Below, in pieces: positions 33,809-41,951 of a stretch of 64,000 nucleotides of DNA. The stretch is from Paenibacillus athensensis. GTDB taxonomy: Bacteria; Bacillota; Bacilli; Paenibacillales; NBRC-103111. Location: positions 124,001-188,000 of the forward strand of contig NZ_MYFO02000004.1 in assembly GCF_004514475.2 (NCBI RefSeq), read 5' to 3'. Position numbers and translations under genes: made by a program. How positions within the stretch are numbered: the first letter of the stretch is position 1; each line of letters opens with the position of its first letter. A model generated the notes under the pieces. The model did no database searches and was not told the origin of the DNA. It saw only the letters and a list, made by a program, of their open reading frames with translations.

Positions 33809-34669
33809 ATGCCGGAGCTGCCGGAGGTGGAAACGGTCAAGCGCACCTTGAACGCGCTCGTTGCGGGCAAAACGATTGAGCAGGTGCAGGTCAAGCTGGC
33901 CCGGATCATTCAAAAGCCTGACGATATCCGCCGGTTCGAGGTGCTGCTGCAAGGCCAGACGATTCGCTCGATTGAGCGGAGAGGCAAGTTTTTACGTTTT
34001 ATACTCGACGATTATGTGCTCGTGTCGCATTTGCGGATGGAAGGACGCTACGGGCTGTATGACGCCGCCGATCCGGCAGAGCTGCATACGCACGTGTTTT
34101 TCCGCTTTACCGACGGCAAGGAGCTAAGATATAAGGATGTGCGGCAATTCGGCACGATGCATCTGTTTCCACAAGGCGAGGACCTGCGCGCCAAGCCGCT
34201 GGGCAAGCTCGGTCTGGAGCCGCTGGACGACGATTTCACGCTTGAGGCGTTTACGGCAATCATCGGCGGCCGCAAGACGAAAATCAAACCGCTGCTGCTC
34301 AATCAGGAATATGTCGTCGGCATCGGGAATATTTATGTAGACGAGTCCCTCTTTCTTGCAGGCATACACCCGGAGCGGGAGGCGTCGTCGTTGTCTTCGG
34401 ACGAGCTGGAGCGGCTGCATGAAGCGATTGTGCGCACCTTGCGCGATTCCGTCGAAGTGGGCGGTTCGTCGATCAAGTCCTATGTGAACGGACAAGGTGA
34501 AATCGGACTGTTCCAGCATCAGCTGGCGATCTACGGACGCCAGTCCCAGCCCTGCCGGACGTGCGGCGGCGAAATTGTCAAAACCGTTGTCGGCGGCCGC
34601 GGCACGCACACTTGCCCGGTCTGCCAGCCGTTCCCGGGAGCGGCTACGGCAAAGAAATCCCGACGCTAG
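33809..34669 (+). CDS. mutM: Formamidopyrimidine-DNA glycosylase
   Basis: The 286-residue base-excision enzyme begins MPELPEVETVKRTL, where Pro2 is the catalytic nucleophile and Glu3 the acid. It has the lysine in SIERRGKFLRF, the helix-two-turn-helix region VGIGNIYVDESLFLAGIHP, and a C-terminal zinc finger (CRTCGG...CPVC). It removes 8-oxoguanine from DNA. AAGAGGTG precedes the ATG. Its place between polA and ytaF is conserved in Bacillales. Confidence 0.97.
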   Translation: MPELPEVETVKRTLNALVAGKTIEQVQVKLARIIQKPDDIRRFEVLLQGQTIRSIERRGKFLRFILDDYVLVSHLRMEGRYGLYDAADPAELHTHVFFRFTDGKELRYKDVRQFGTMHLFPQGEDLRAKPLGKLGLEPLDDDFTLEAFTAIIGGRKTKIKPLLLNQEYVVGIGNIYVDESLFLAGIHPEREASSLSSDELERLHEAIVRTLRDSVEVGGSSIKSYVNGQGEIGLFQHQLAIYGRQSQPCRTCGGEIVKTVVGGRGTHTCPVCQPFPGAATAKKSRR

Positions 34670-34729
34670 GCACAGAAGCGCCCTCCTCCCCATATCATAA
34701 GGGAGTACGAAGATGTGAGGAGGGGTAGC

Positions 34730-35434
34730 ATGCTTCCTGTGATTTCTTTGCTGATACTCGCTTTCGCCGTCAGTCTCGACGGATTTGGCGTAGGCGTTAT
34801 GTACGGGCTGCGGAAAATCCGCATTCCGCTGCTGTCCGTCGGCATCATCTCCTTATGGTCGGGCATTATTATTTACGTATCGATGCAAATCGGCGTGTTG
34901 ATGGCGGCCTTCCTGAGCCCGGAAGCGGCGCGTAGGGTCGGAGCGGCGATTCTGATCGGCATCGGCGTCTGGGCGCTGTACCAGATGCGGCAGCAAAAGC
35001 AGGGCGATTCGGCGGAAGCCGAGGGGCCGGTGGCGCTGGCGGCCGAGGTCGAAGCAGCGGCTCGCGAGGCGGCTGCAGCGGCGCAGCGGGTCAAGGAAAT
35101 CGTCAATATCGAGCTGAAGCGCTTCGGCTTGGTCATTCAAATCCTGCGCACGCCTTCGATGGCCGACGTTGACCGTTCGGGCAACATTTCCGCTTCAGAA
35201 GCGACGCTGCTTGGGCTGGCCCTGTCAATGGACGCCTTCGGCGCGGGGATCGGCGCGGCGCTGATCGGCTACGAGCCGGTGCTGACGGCTTCCGTCATCG
35301 CCTTGGCCAGCGGTACGTTCATTGCTACGGGCCTGCGCGTCGGCTTGCGGTTCGCCGAAAAAAGCTGGATGAAGAAGCTGTCGATTCTGCCCGGCTGCGT
35401 GCTGATTCTCATGGGCTTGATGAAGATGTTGTAA
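34730..35434 (+). CDS. ytaF: Sporulation membrane protein YtaF (MntP-like)
   Basis: This 234-residue protein has two MntP-like halves of about three helices each (AFAVSLDGFGVGVMYGL and GLALSMDAFGAGIGAALIGY) joined by a charged central stretch (residues about 95-150). Length and synteny (mutM-ytaF-coaE) match YtaF. It may transport divalent metal, by analogy with MntP. ATG 34730 follows GAGGAGGGG. That ribosome site can pair with CCCTCCTC at 34681-34688, suggesting a hairpin that limits translation. Confidence 0.88.
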   Translation: MLPVISLLILAFAVSLDGFGVGVMYGLRKIRIPLLSVGIISLWSGIIIYVSMQIGVLMAAFLSPEAARRVGAAILIGIGVWALYQMRQQKQGDSAEAEGPVALAAEVEAAAREAAAAAQRVKEIVNIELKRFGLVIQILRTPSMADVDRSGNISASEATLLGLALSMDAFGAGIGAALIGYEPVLTASVIALASGTFIATGLRVGLRFAEKSWMKKLSILPGCVLILMGLMKML

Positions 35435-35475
35435 AGCAAAAACGAATGCGCCCCGCGCGCAAGGAGCGGTGACGA

Positions 35476-36072
35476 ATGAATATCGGATTAACGGGAGGAA
35501 TCGCCTGCGGCAAAAGCACGGTCAGCGCCATGCTTGCCGGCCGCGGCGCGGCGCTGGTCGATGCCGACCGGATCGCCCGCGAGGTGGTTGAGCCGGGCAG
35601 CCCTGTGTTAAACAGGGTCGCTTCGCGTTTCGGACAAGCCGTGCTGCTGCAAGACGGCTCCCTTGACCGCAAGGCGCTCGGCCGGATCGTGTTCGGCGAC
35701 GAAGCGGCGCGCAAGGAGCTGGAGGCGCTGCTGCATCCGCCGATTCGCGCCCTGATGCGCGAGCGGATGGAAGCCTTTGAGCGTGAGCAGCCGCATCGGC
35801 TTGTGGTGGTGGACGTGCCGCTGCTGTTCGAATCGGGGCTGGCGTCGATGTTCGAGGAGGTGCTGCTGGTCTATGTCCCGCGTGAGGTTCAGCTTGAACG
35901 GCTGATCCGCCGCGACGGACTGGAGCCGGCCGAAGCCTTGAAGCGCCTGGAGGCGCAGCTGCCGATTGACGCCAAGCGCGAGCTGGCTGACAACATCATC
36001 GACAATTCGGGAACGGTCGAAGAGACGGAGCGGCAGGTAGCGCTATTCTGGCAGAGAAAGGGGCTGCCATGA
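35476..36072 (+). CDS. coaE: Dephospho-CoA kinase
   Basis: The 198-residue P-loop kinase begins NIGLTGGIACGKSTVSAML and contains VDADRIAREVVEPGSP and the lid VPLLFESGLASMFEEVLLVYVP, all diagnostic of CoaE. It carries out the last step of coenzyme A synthesis: ATP-dependent phosphorylation of dephospho-CoA. AAGGAG precedes ATG 35476. Its stop overlaps the start of the next gene. Confidence 0.96.
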   Translation: MNIGLTGGIACGKSTVSAMLAGRGAALVDADRIAREVVEPGSPVLNRVASRFGQAVLLQDGSLDRKALGRIVFGDEAARKELEALLHPPIRALMRERMEAFEREQPHRLVVVDVPLLFESGLASMFEEVLLVYVPREVQLERLIRRDGLEPAEALKRLEAQLPIDAKRELADNIIDNSGTVEETERQVALFWQRKGLP

Positions 36073-36716
36073 CGGCTATGCATTTTTTTCGCAAAAAACG
36101 GATTTTTGCCCTGCTGCTGCTGGTTTTTGTCCTGATTTTGTTCATGAACAGTACGTTTATCGGCCGCAAGCTGTATCCGATTTACTACAAGCAGGAAATT
36201 CGCCAAAATGCGACGAAATATCAAATAGATCCGTTTCTGATTGCAGCGATTATCCGCGTCGAGACGAATTATCAATACCATCTGGAATCGAAAAAAGGCG
36301 CGATCGGCATTATGCAGCTCATGCCGGATACGGCGCAATGGATCGTTGAAACGGCCAATCTGGGCACGTACACGCACGACGACCTGCATCGCGTCGAAGT
36401 CAATATCGGGCTGGGCGCCTGGTATTTGAACTGGCTGTTCAACCATTACGACGGCAATATGCTGTATGCCATTGCTGCATACAATGCCGGTCAGGGCAAT
36501 GTGAACAAGTGGAAGCAAAGCGATACGTGGGACGGCACGATCGAGCAAGTCGCACAAATCCCGTTTGGCGAAACGCGCCATTACGTGCAGCGGGTGCTGT
36601 ATTATTACGAAAAATACCGCGAGCTTTACAAGGACGAGTGGCCTGACACCGACGCGCGCAAAGAAGCATCGGACTCGGCTACTCAAGGAGCCGCCAGCCC
36701 GATGCTTCCCACCTGA
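36069..36716 (+). CDS. SLT-type lytic transglycosylase
   Basis: The 215-residue protein has an N-terminal anchor helix (about residues 12-28) and a single goose-type SLT domain. The catalytic Glu is in IIRVETNYQYHLESKKGAIGIMQLMPDTAQW, and the second half has AIAAYNAGQGNVNKW. It cleaves peptidoglycan glycan strands outside the membrane. The start overlaps the coaE stop by four bases (ATG 36069; ATG 36078 also possible). The location matches the YtaF/CoaE neighbourhood of Paenibacillaceae. Confidence 0.92.
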   Translation: MTAMHFFRKKRIFALLLLVFVLILFMNSTFIGRKLYPIYYKQEIRQNATKYQIDPFLIAAIIRVETNYQYHLESKKGAIGIMQLMPDTAQWIVETANLGTYTHDDLHRVEVNIGLGAWYLNWLFNHYDGNMLYAIAAYNAGQGNVNKWKQSDTWDGTIEQVAQIPFGETRHYVQRVLYYYEKYRELYKDEWPDTDARKEASDSATQGAASPMLPT

Positions 36717-36744
36717 ATCTTGGTTGGTCCAGCCGTTTCAAGGT

Positions 36745-36969
36745 TTACTTGAATTGGCCAGCCAGCTGTTGTTCAGCGATTTGTACCAGTCGACGAGTAA
36801 TGTGACCACCAATTGCACCAGTATCACGAGTAGCCATATTGCCATAGTAGCCATCTTGCGGGATGGCGATACCCAGCTCTTGAGCTACTTCGTATTTCAA
36901 CTGATCCAAAGCCTGGTTAGCTTGAGGAACAACTAACGCGTTGCTACTGCGGGATTGTCCTGCACCCAT
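36745..36969 (-). CDS. Alpha/beta-type small acid-soluble spore protein
   Basis: The 74-residue protein has the full SASP pattern: [25 protein letters not shown], which contains the GPR protease site, and the second block [27 protein letters not shown]. It coats DNA in the dormant spore and protects it from UV and desiccation. A strong AAGGAGGTG site precedes ATG 36969, and a sigma-G type promoter lies upstream. It proves the organism is a spore former. Confidence 0.96.
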   Translation of the reverse strand: MGAGQSRSSNALVVPQANQALDQLKYEVAQELGIAIPQDGYYGNMATRDTGAIGGHITRRLVQIAEQQLAGQFK

Positions 36970-36999
36970 GTCTGTTCACCTCCTTGTCGTTGGTAAGGA

Positions 37000-37028
37000 T
37001 AGTATGTGCGCTTTGGAGCCGATCATGT
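37000..37028 (-). promoter_or_regulatory. Sigma-G-type promoter of the SASP gene
   Basis: On the minus strand CATACTA (37000-37006) fits the sigma-G -10 consensus CATNNTA. ACATG (37024-37028), 17 bp upstream, resembles the -35 consensus GHATR except at its first base. This suits forespore-specific expression. Confidence 0.6.
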
Positions 37029-37070
37029 CATGCAACATTTGGTAATGCGGAAGATAAGGAGGAGAAGGCG

Positions 37071-37550
37071 ATGAGGTGCCCTTTTTGCGACTACAACGGC
37101 TCGAAGGTGCTGGATTCCCGGTCGGCCAACGAAAACAAATCGATACGCCGCCGCAGGGAATGCGAGAAGTGCATGCGGCGCTTTACCACCTTTGAGATGG
37201 TCGAAGAAACGCCGCTGATCGTGATCAAAAAAGACGGCAGCCGCGAAGAATTCAGCCGCGAGAAAATGCTGCGCGGGTTGATTCGGGCTTGCGAGAAACG
37301 GCCGGTGTCGATGGAACGGCTGGAAATGATCGTATCCGAGGTCGAGATGCAGCTGCGCAACACGGCGCATGCCGAAGTCGACAGCCGCGCCATCGGCGAA
37401 ATTGTTATGGAGCAGCTGTATCCGGTCGACGAGGTCGCCTATATCCGGTTCGCTTCGGTATACCGGCAGTTCAAGGACATCAATATGTTCCTCAAGGAGC
37501 TGACACAAATTCTCGGCAAGCATGAAGGCGCGGATTTGGGCAGAAAATAA
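37071..37550 (+). CDS. nrdR: Transcriptional repressor NrdR
   Basis: The 159-residue protein starts [17 protein letters not shown] and has a four-Cys zinc ribbon closing at [12 protein letters not shown], followed by an ATP-cone ([20 protein letters not shown]...). NrdR senses ATP/dATP and represses ribonucleotide reductase genes. ATG 37071 is chosen over an upstream frame opening because AAGGAGGAG precedes it and the zinc ribbon begins there. The synteny with coaE is typical. Confidence 0.97.
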   Translation: MRCPFCDYNGSKVLDSRSANENKSIRRRRECEKCMRRFTTFEMVEETPLIVIKKDGSREEFSREKMLRGLIRACEKRPVSMERLEMIVSEVEMQLRNTAHAEVDSRAIGEIVMEQLYPVDEVAYIRFASVYRQFKDINMFLKELTQILGKHEGADLGRK

Positions 37551-37765
37551 TGCGATCGGCATGACATTGCCGCTTTCCCGGACAAGCACCGGCGAGAGCG
37601 GCCTTTTTGCCGTTGGTGCGGAAAAAAAGCACAAGCAAGTACAAAAAAAGGCAAGCCAGGACAACAAAGCATATTTGACTCCAGTTTCATCCCCCAAAGT
37701 GCCGCTTATAATGGAAGCTGTATACGCCAACATCCGCATGATGCGATAGCGAGGGGGAATAGACC

Positions 37766-38878
37766 GTGGAGCCAAGCCAGACGGCCAGGCGGCATCCGTA
37801 TTTGCATTACGAATATTATTTTGATTCGCAAGGTCGGCCCGACGAGTTCGCCAAGCTGCTGAACTGCTTTCAGGCGCCGTTGTATTTTCTGCTGAAAGGG
37901 CGTCTCGGGCTGCGTGATCCGTATCCACTGTTCATGCAGGATCCCGGCTTTCACCTCGTGCGCCGCGCCGATGGCGGACTGTCGAGCATCGAGCCGCGGC
38001 AGGCGTGGTCGTCGGTGCCGTATTTCGATATCGGCATATATCGGTTGAAGGGCGCGGAAGGGACGGCCAAGCTGTGCGAGCTGTTGGACGAGGGCCATTT
38101 CGTCATGCTCCAGACGCATTCGCAGCGCGTGCCTTTTTATCAGCATTTTCAAAGTCTCGATTTTCCGTTCGATGAACCGCTGCACAATTCGCGGCAAAAT
38201 CATTTTTTCACGATACTCGGCTATGACGAGCAGTCGTTTTATTACATGGATGCGGTTCGGGAAATTCGTCAGCACGATTTTGTCCCGTATCGTGGCTTCA
38301 AGCATATGGGGATCGTCAGCAAAGCGGCGCTGGAGCCGGCATTCAGCTCCTTTATGAATCTGTATACGTTCGAGCCCAGACAAGCAGCAGTTGAAGCGAC
38401 TTTGCTGCCGCAGGGCACGCTGGATATGCTTGATCAGGTGCGGAAGCGGGCGCGGGAGCCGGCTGAGGAGCGCGACGGGCTGGTGATGGAAAATGAGCTC
38501 CAGGCGCTCGATTCGCTGGTTGCGGCTTGCGAGAACGGTGAGCTGCTGCTGCAGGGCAAGCCGGACCGCTATGATTTGAACTGGTGCGCGCTGATGGAGT
38601 GGAAGTTCGATAACCTGCGCCAGCGCAAATACATTCTGCTGCGCTGCATGGAGATGAGCCCGCTGTTTCAGCAATCGCCCTATCGGGAGCTGGTGCAGAC
38701 CTGGTCGGACAATACGACCTTGTGGCTCGTTTTTGTTAGCAAGCTGCGGAAGCTCCTGCGTACACAGCAATTTCCCGCACCTCAGGAGACGGCGGCGATC
38801 TTGAGCAAGCTGCGCGCGTCGGAATATGCGTTGATCGATAATCTGGATCATTTTGTTAGCAAAATTTTTAATAATTGA
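37766..38878 (+). CDS. BtrH/C39-peptidase-like protein of unknown role
   Basis: The 370-residue soluble protein starts at GTG 37766 behind GAGGGGG. The region about 110-170 (DEGHFVMLQTHS...NHFFTILGYDEQSFYYMD) resembles the papain-like/C39 fold of BtrH-type proteins, where a histidine follows a hydrophobic strand and an Asp ends the next strand. A Cys nucleophile is not obvious. The rest is helical. BtrH relatives act in natural-product or peptide tailoring, but no biosynthetic genes lie here. A TATAAT (37707-37712) precedes it. The assignment is tentative. Confidence 0.5.
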   Translation: MEPSQTARRHPYLHYEYYFDSQGRPDEFAKLLNCFQAPLYFLLKGRLGLRDPYPLFMQDPGFHLVRRADGGLSSIEPRQAWSSVPYFDIGIYRLKGAEGTAKLCELLDEGHFVMLQTHSQRVPFYQHFQSLDFPFDEPLHNSRQNHFFTILGYDEQSFYYMDAVREIRQHDFVPYRGFKHMGIVSKAALEPAFSSFMNLYTFEPRQAAVEATLLPQGTLDMLDQVRKRAREPAEERDGLVMENELQALDSLVAACENGELLLQGKPDRYDLNWCALMEWKFDNLRQRKYILLRCMEMSPLFQQSPYRELVQTWSDNTTLWLVFVSKLRKLLRTQQFPAPQETAAILSKLRASEYALIDNLDHFVSKIFNN

Positions 38879-38913
38879 AATAAAAAATGACGGCGCTCTC
38901 TGCGGTATGGTGC

Positions 38914-38933
38914 TATAATAAAAGCGCATACTT
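38914..38933 (+). promoter_or_regulatory. LacI-gene promoter with cre/LacI-like site
   Basis: TATAAT (38914-38919) is followed at once by AAAAGCGCATACTT (38920-38933), which shares the AAGCG(N)(W)(W)AC core with sites at the two binding-protein genes downstream. No -35 box is evident. It may be an autoregulatory site. Confidence 0.4.
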
Positions 38934-38951
38934 TTTTCATGGAGGACGCAA

Positions 38952-40034
38952 ATGGCTAAAAAAGTGACCATGCAGCATATCGCCGATCATTTGGGCGTAT
39001 CGAAATATGTCATTTCCAAAGCGTTGTCGGCTCAGGACGGGGTCAGTCCGGCGACGCGCGAGCGCGTGCTGCATGCAGCCAAGCAGCTCGGATATTTTAC
39101 ACAAAAGCAAGCGCATATGCAAAAGGCCCGGCCAGCGGGCGAGGATTCGCCGGAAGCCGATAACCGGCCCAAGCAATCGGTGCTCGTGCTGATGCCGAGC
39201 ATTCGCTTTCAAACCCGCGAATCCGGCTATTGGGGCAAGGTGCTTGACGGGGTGTCGCTGGCCTTGGAGCAAAGCGGGCTCGGCATGGTGATCGTAACCG
39301 AAACGAATGCCGACCGTTTCATGAACGTACTAAACCCGCAAGGCTTTCTCGGTCTCATCGGGATCGGGCTGATTTCGGCCTCGTTCCTGCTGGAAATTCA
39401 TCGCATCGGCTTGCCGATGGTGCTGGTGGACCATGAGGAGCCGCTGATTCCTTGCGATACGGTGTTTATAAATAATATCGACAGCGTCGGACGATTGACC
39501 GATTATCTGATCGGGCTCGGTCACCGCCATTTGCAGTTTGTCGGGAACATTCATTATTCGCGCAGCTTCTTCGACCGCTGGAACGGCTTCCGCAATGTGA
39601 TGGAAGAAAACGGACTGCATGGTCCGGTGGTCCCCGAGCCGCTTGGCATGAGCAATGACGTGCCGGTGCAAAGCCGCGAGGAGCTGCGGCTGTGGCTCGA
39701 CCATGCCCGGCGGACGGACGCGCTGCCGACGGCGCTCGTCTGCGCCAATGACGCGATCGCCATCAACGCGATGGATGCGCTGCGCGAGCTTGGGCTGAGC
39801 GTACCGGACGATATCAGCGTAACCGGCTTTGACAATATTGACGACGCCGTCGTGTCTCAGCCGCCGCTGACCACGATTCATGTGGCCAAGGAGCTGCTCG
39901 GCAAACGCGCGGTCGAAATGCTGCAATGGCGGCTTGCCCATGCGGACGAGCCGTTCGAGAAGCGCCTGCTGGCCGGAACGCTGCTAGCTCGCGGCTCGCA
40001 CGCCGCGGCGCGTCAGCGTGAAGCGGCGCTATAG
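38952..40034 (+). CDS. LacI-family transcriptional regulator
   Basis: The 360-residue regulator has an N-terminal helix-turn-helix (TMQHIADHLGVSKYVISKALS) and a hinge, then a periplasmic-binding-type effector domain that ends DISVTGFDNIDDAVVSQPPLTTIHVAKELLG, a LacI-family landmark. GGAGG precedes ATG 38952. It starts a cluster with a two-component system, sugar transport genes and mannanases, so it probably controls mannan use with a manno-oligosaccharide effector (inference). The linker after the HTH (residues 55-75) is longer than usual. Confidence 0.93.
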   Translation: MAKKVTMQHIADHLGVSKYVISKALSAQDGVSPATRERVLHAAKQLGYFTQKQAHMQKARPAGEDSPEADNRPKQSVLVLMPSIRFQTRESGYWGKVLDGVSLALEQSGLGMVIVTETNADRFMNVLNPQGFLGLIGIGLISASFLLEIHRIGLPMVLVDHEEPLIPCDTVFINNIDSVGRLTDYLIGLGHRHLQFVGNIHYSRSFFDRWNGFRNVMEENGLHGPVVPEPLGMSNDVPVQSREELRLWLDHARRTDALPTALVCANDAIAINAMDALRELGLSVPDDISVTGFDNIDDAVVSQPPLTTIHVAKELLGKRAVEMLQWRLAHADEPFEKRLLAGTLLARGSHAAARQREAAL

Positions 40035-40058
40035 CATGGCGGTCCTGGAGGTGTCCGG

Positions 40059-41939
40059 ATGAGCTTCTTGACGCTGAGTCGGCTGGAACGGCTGCGCAGC
40101 GCGCTGACGCTGGCGCATGTGCGGATGGAGTGGAAGCTGATTCTTGTTTTTCTCGTGCTGATTCTGATCCCGATTCCGCTGCTCGGCTACGTATCCTATC
40201 GCCATTATGCAGATTCGATCCAGAACAACACGACCGTCTATGTAACCGAGGTCTCCAATGAAATGGTCAAGCGGCTCGATGATTACATTGATGATATGAA
40301 GCGGATTTCCACGATTCCGGCTTATGTCGAGGATATCAAGGATAATCTGGAGCTGTCGAACGATTTCTACGAAAAGGCGTATCGGGAGCCTCCTGAGCTA
40401 ATCGCTGGTTCGGCGGGCACGCTGGACGAGCTGTCGCTCAATATCCGGCAAAAAATTGAATCCAGCATTAATTTTTTGAACAATATTAAAGAAGACACGA
40501 AATCTGTCTATTTATTCGATAAATACGGCAACCCGTATTACCGCTATAAAAATGGTTTTCGCCAGGATATCAAGGAACGGTATCCGTATTGGAAAAGCGC
40601 CGTGCAGGACAGCAAGGGGCTGCCGGCCTTGATAGGCACCGAGCAGGTGGTCAACAATTCCAATGCGCGCAATTATGTGTTTTCGGTGATTCGCGAGGTG
40701 TTCAACGATTCCTATGAAGCGATCGGACTGATTGTCGTTGATGCGAACATTTCGTTTTTTGAGCGGATTGTACAGGATCTCGACAAAGCAACGCATGGCA
40801 GCACGCTGATTCTCGATCAATACGAGAATGTCGTGTATGACAGCAATAAGACGTTTATGACTCACAACATGGCCAACGCCGGCTGGCTGCGCAACGTGGA
40901 CGGCCGCCAGGGCAGCTACGTGGCCGAGGTGGACGGCAAGCAAACGCTCGTCATTTATTCGCTGTCCGAGCAGACGCAATGGCATGTGGTCATTACCGTG
41001 CCGGTCAGCGAGCTGACCAAGGACGTGGCGCGCAACCGCAATTTGACGATTGCCGTTACACTGCTGGCCGTAGTGACGGCGCTGATCATCTCGGTGCTGC
41101 TGTCGTTTGTGCTGACGCGTTCGCTGCGGATTCTCGTCAATTTGATGCGTCAGGTGCAGCACGGCCATCTCGATGTCAAATACCCGGTCAAATACAAGGA
41201 TGAAATCGGGCGGCTCGGCAACCAGTTCAATCGGATGCTGGAGCGAATCAAGCAGCTATTGGCCGAGAACGTGAGCATCGGCGAGCGGAAGCGGGAGGCC
41301 GAGCTGGCCGCATTGCAGACGCAAATTAATCCGCATTTTATTTACAATACGCTGGAATCGATCCGCATGACGGCTGAAATCAACGACGACAGCGAAGTGG
41401 CCGACATGACGCAAATTCTCGGCAAGCTGCTGCGCTACGGGATTACGATGGGGCGGGATTTTGTGCGGCTGGAGCAGGAGCTGGACCATCTGCGCAATTA
41501 TATGAAGCTGCAGGATTATCGGTATCCCGGCAAATTCCGCTTGTCGATTGCGCCGCATGCCGAGCTGAAGTCGGTCAAGCTGCTCAAGCTGACGCTGCAG
41601 CCGATTGTGGAGAACGCCATTTTTCACGGTCTTGACGGCACGAAGCCGGTCATGGAGCTGGCGTTGACGTTCACGGTGACGGGCAATGAGCTGCGGATTA
41701 CCATATGCGACAGCGGTGCGGGCATGGACGAAGCCACGCTTGGCCGGCTGCGCCAATCGTTGCTGGCGCCGGAAGCGCCGGCAGAAGACGGGGCAGGCGC
41801 AGCGCGCAGCGGAGGCATCGGCTTGCGCAACGTGAACGAGCGGCTGAAGCTGTATTACGGTGACGGCTGCGGGCTTGAAGTCGACAGCGAGCCGGGTGTC
41901 GGCACGCAGGTGCATATCCGGTTTCCATTGCAGGAGTAG
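40059..41939 (+). CDS. YesM-family sensor histidine kinase
   Basis: The 626-residue sensor has a transmembrane helix (about 27-47), an extracellular dCache-like sensor of about 280 residues, and a second transmembrane helix (about 330-352). HAMP, a His_kinase domain with phospho-acceptor H426 in LQTQINPHFIYNTLESIRM, and an ATPase domain (IVENAIFHG, GAGMDEATL, GIGLRNVNERLKLYYG) follow. Such kinases sense extracellular sugars in Paenibacillus and phosphorylate the adjacent AraC-type regulator. The start ATG 40059 follows GGAGG. The gap to the regulator gene is 12 bases. Confidence 0.94.
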   Translation: MSFLTLSRLERLRSALTLAHVRMEWKLILVFLVLILIPIPLLGYVSYRHYADSIQNNTTVYVTEVSNEMVKRLDDYIDDMKRISTIPAYVEDIKDNLELSNDFYEKAYREPPELIAGSAGTLDELSLNIRQKIESSINFLNNIKEDTKSVYLFDKYGNPYYRYKNGFRQDIKERYPYWKSAVQDSKGLPALIGTEQVVNNSNARNYVFSVIREVFNDSYEAIGLIVVDANISFFERIVQDLDKATHGSTLILDQYENVVYDSNKTFMTHNMANAGWLRNVDGRQGSYVAEVDGKQTLVIYSLSEQTQWHVVITVPVSELTKDVARNRNLTIAVTLLAVVTALIISVLLSFVLTRSLRILVNLMRQVQHGHLDVKYPVKYKDEIGRLGNQFNRMLERIKQLLAENVSIGERKREAELAALQTQINPHFIYNTLESIRMTAEINDDSEVADMTQILGKLLRYGITMGRDFVRLEQELDHLRNYMKLQDYRYPGKFRLSIAPHAELKSVKLLKLTLQPIVENAIFHGLDGTKPVMELALTFTVTGNELRITICDSGAGMDEATLGRLRQSLLAPEAPAEDGAGAARSGGIGLRNVNERLKLYYGDGCGLEVDSEPGVGTQVHIRFPLQE

Positions 41940-41951
41940 AAGGAGGGCATC

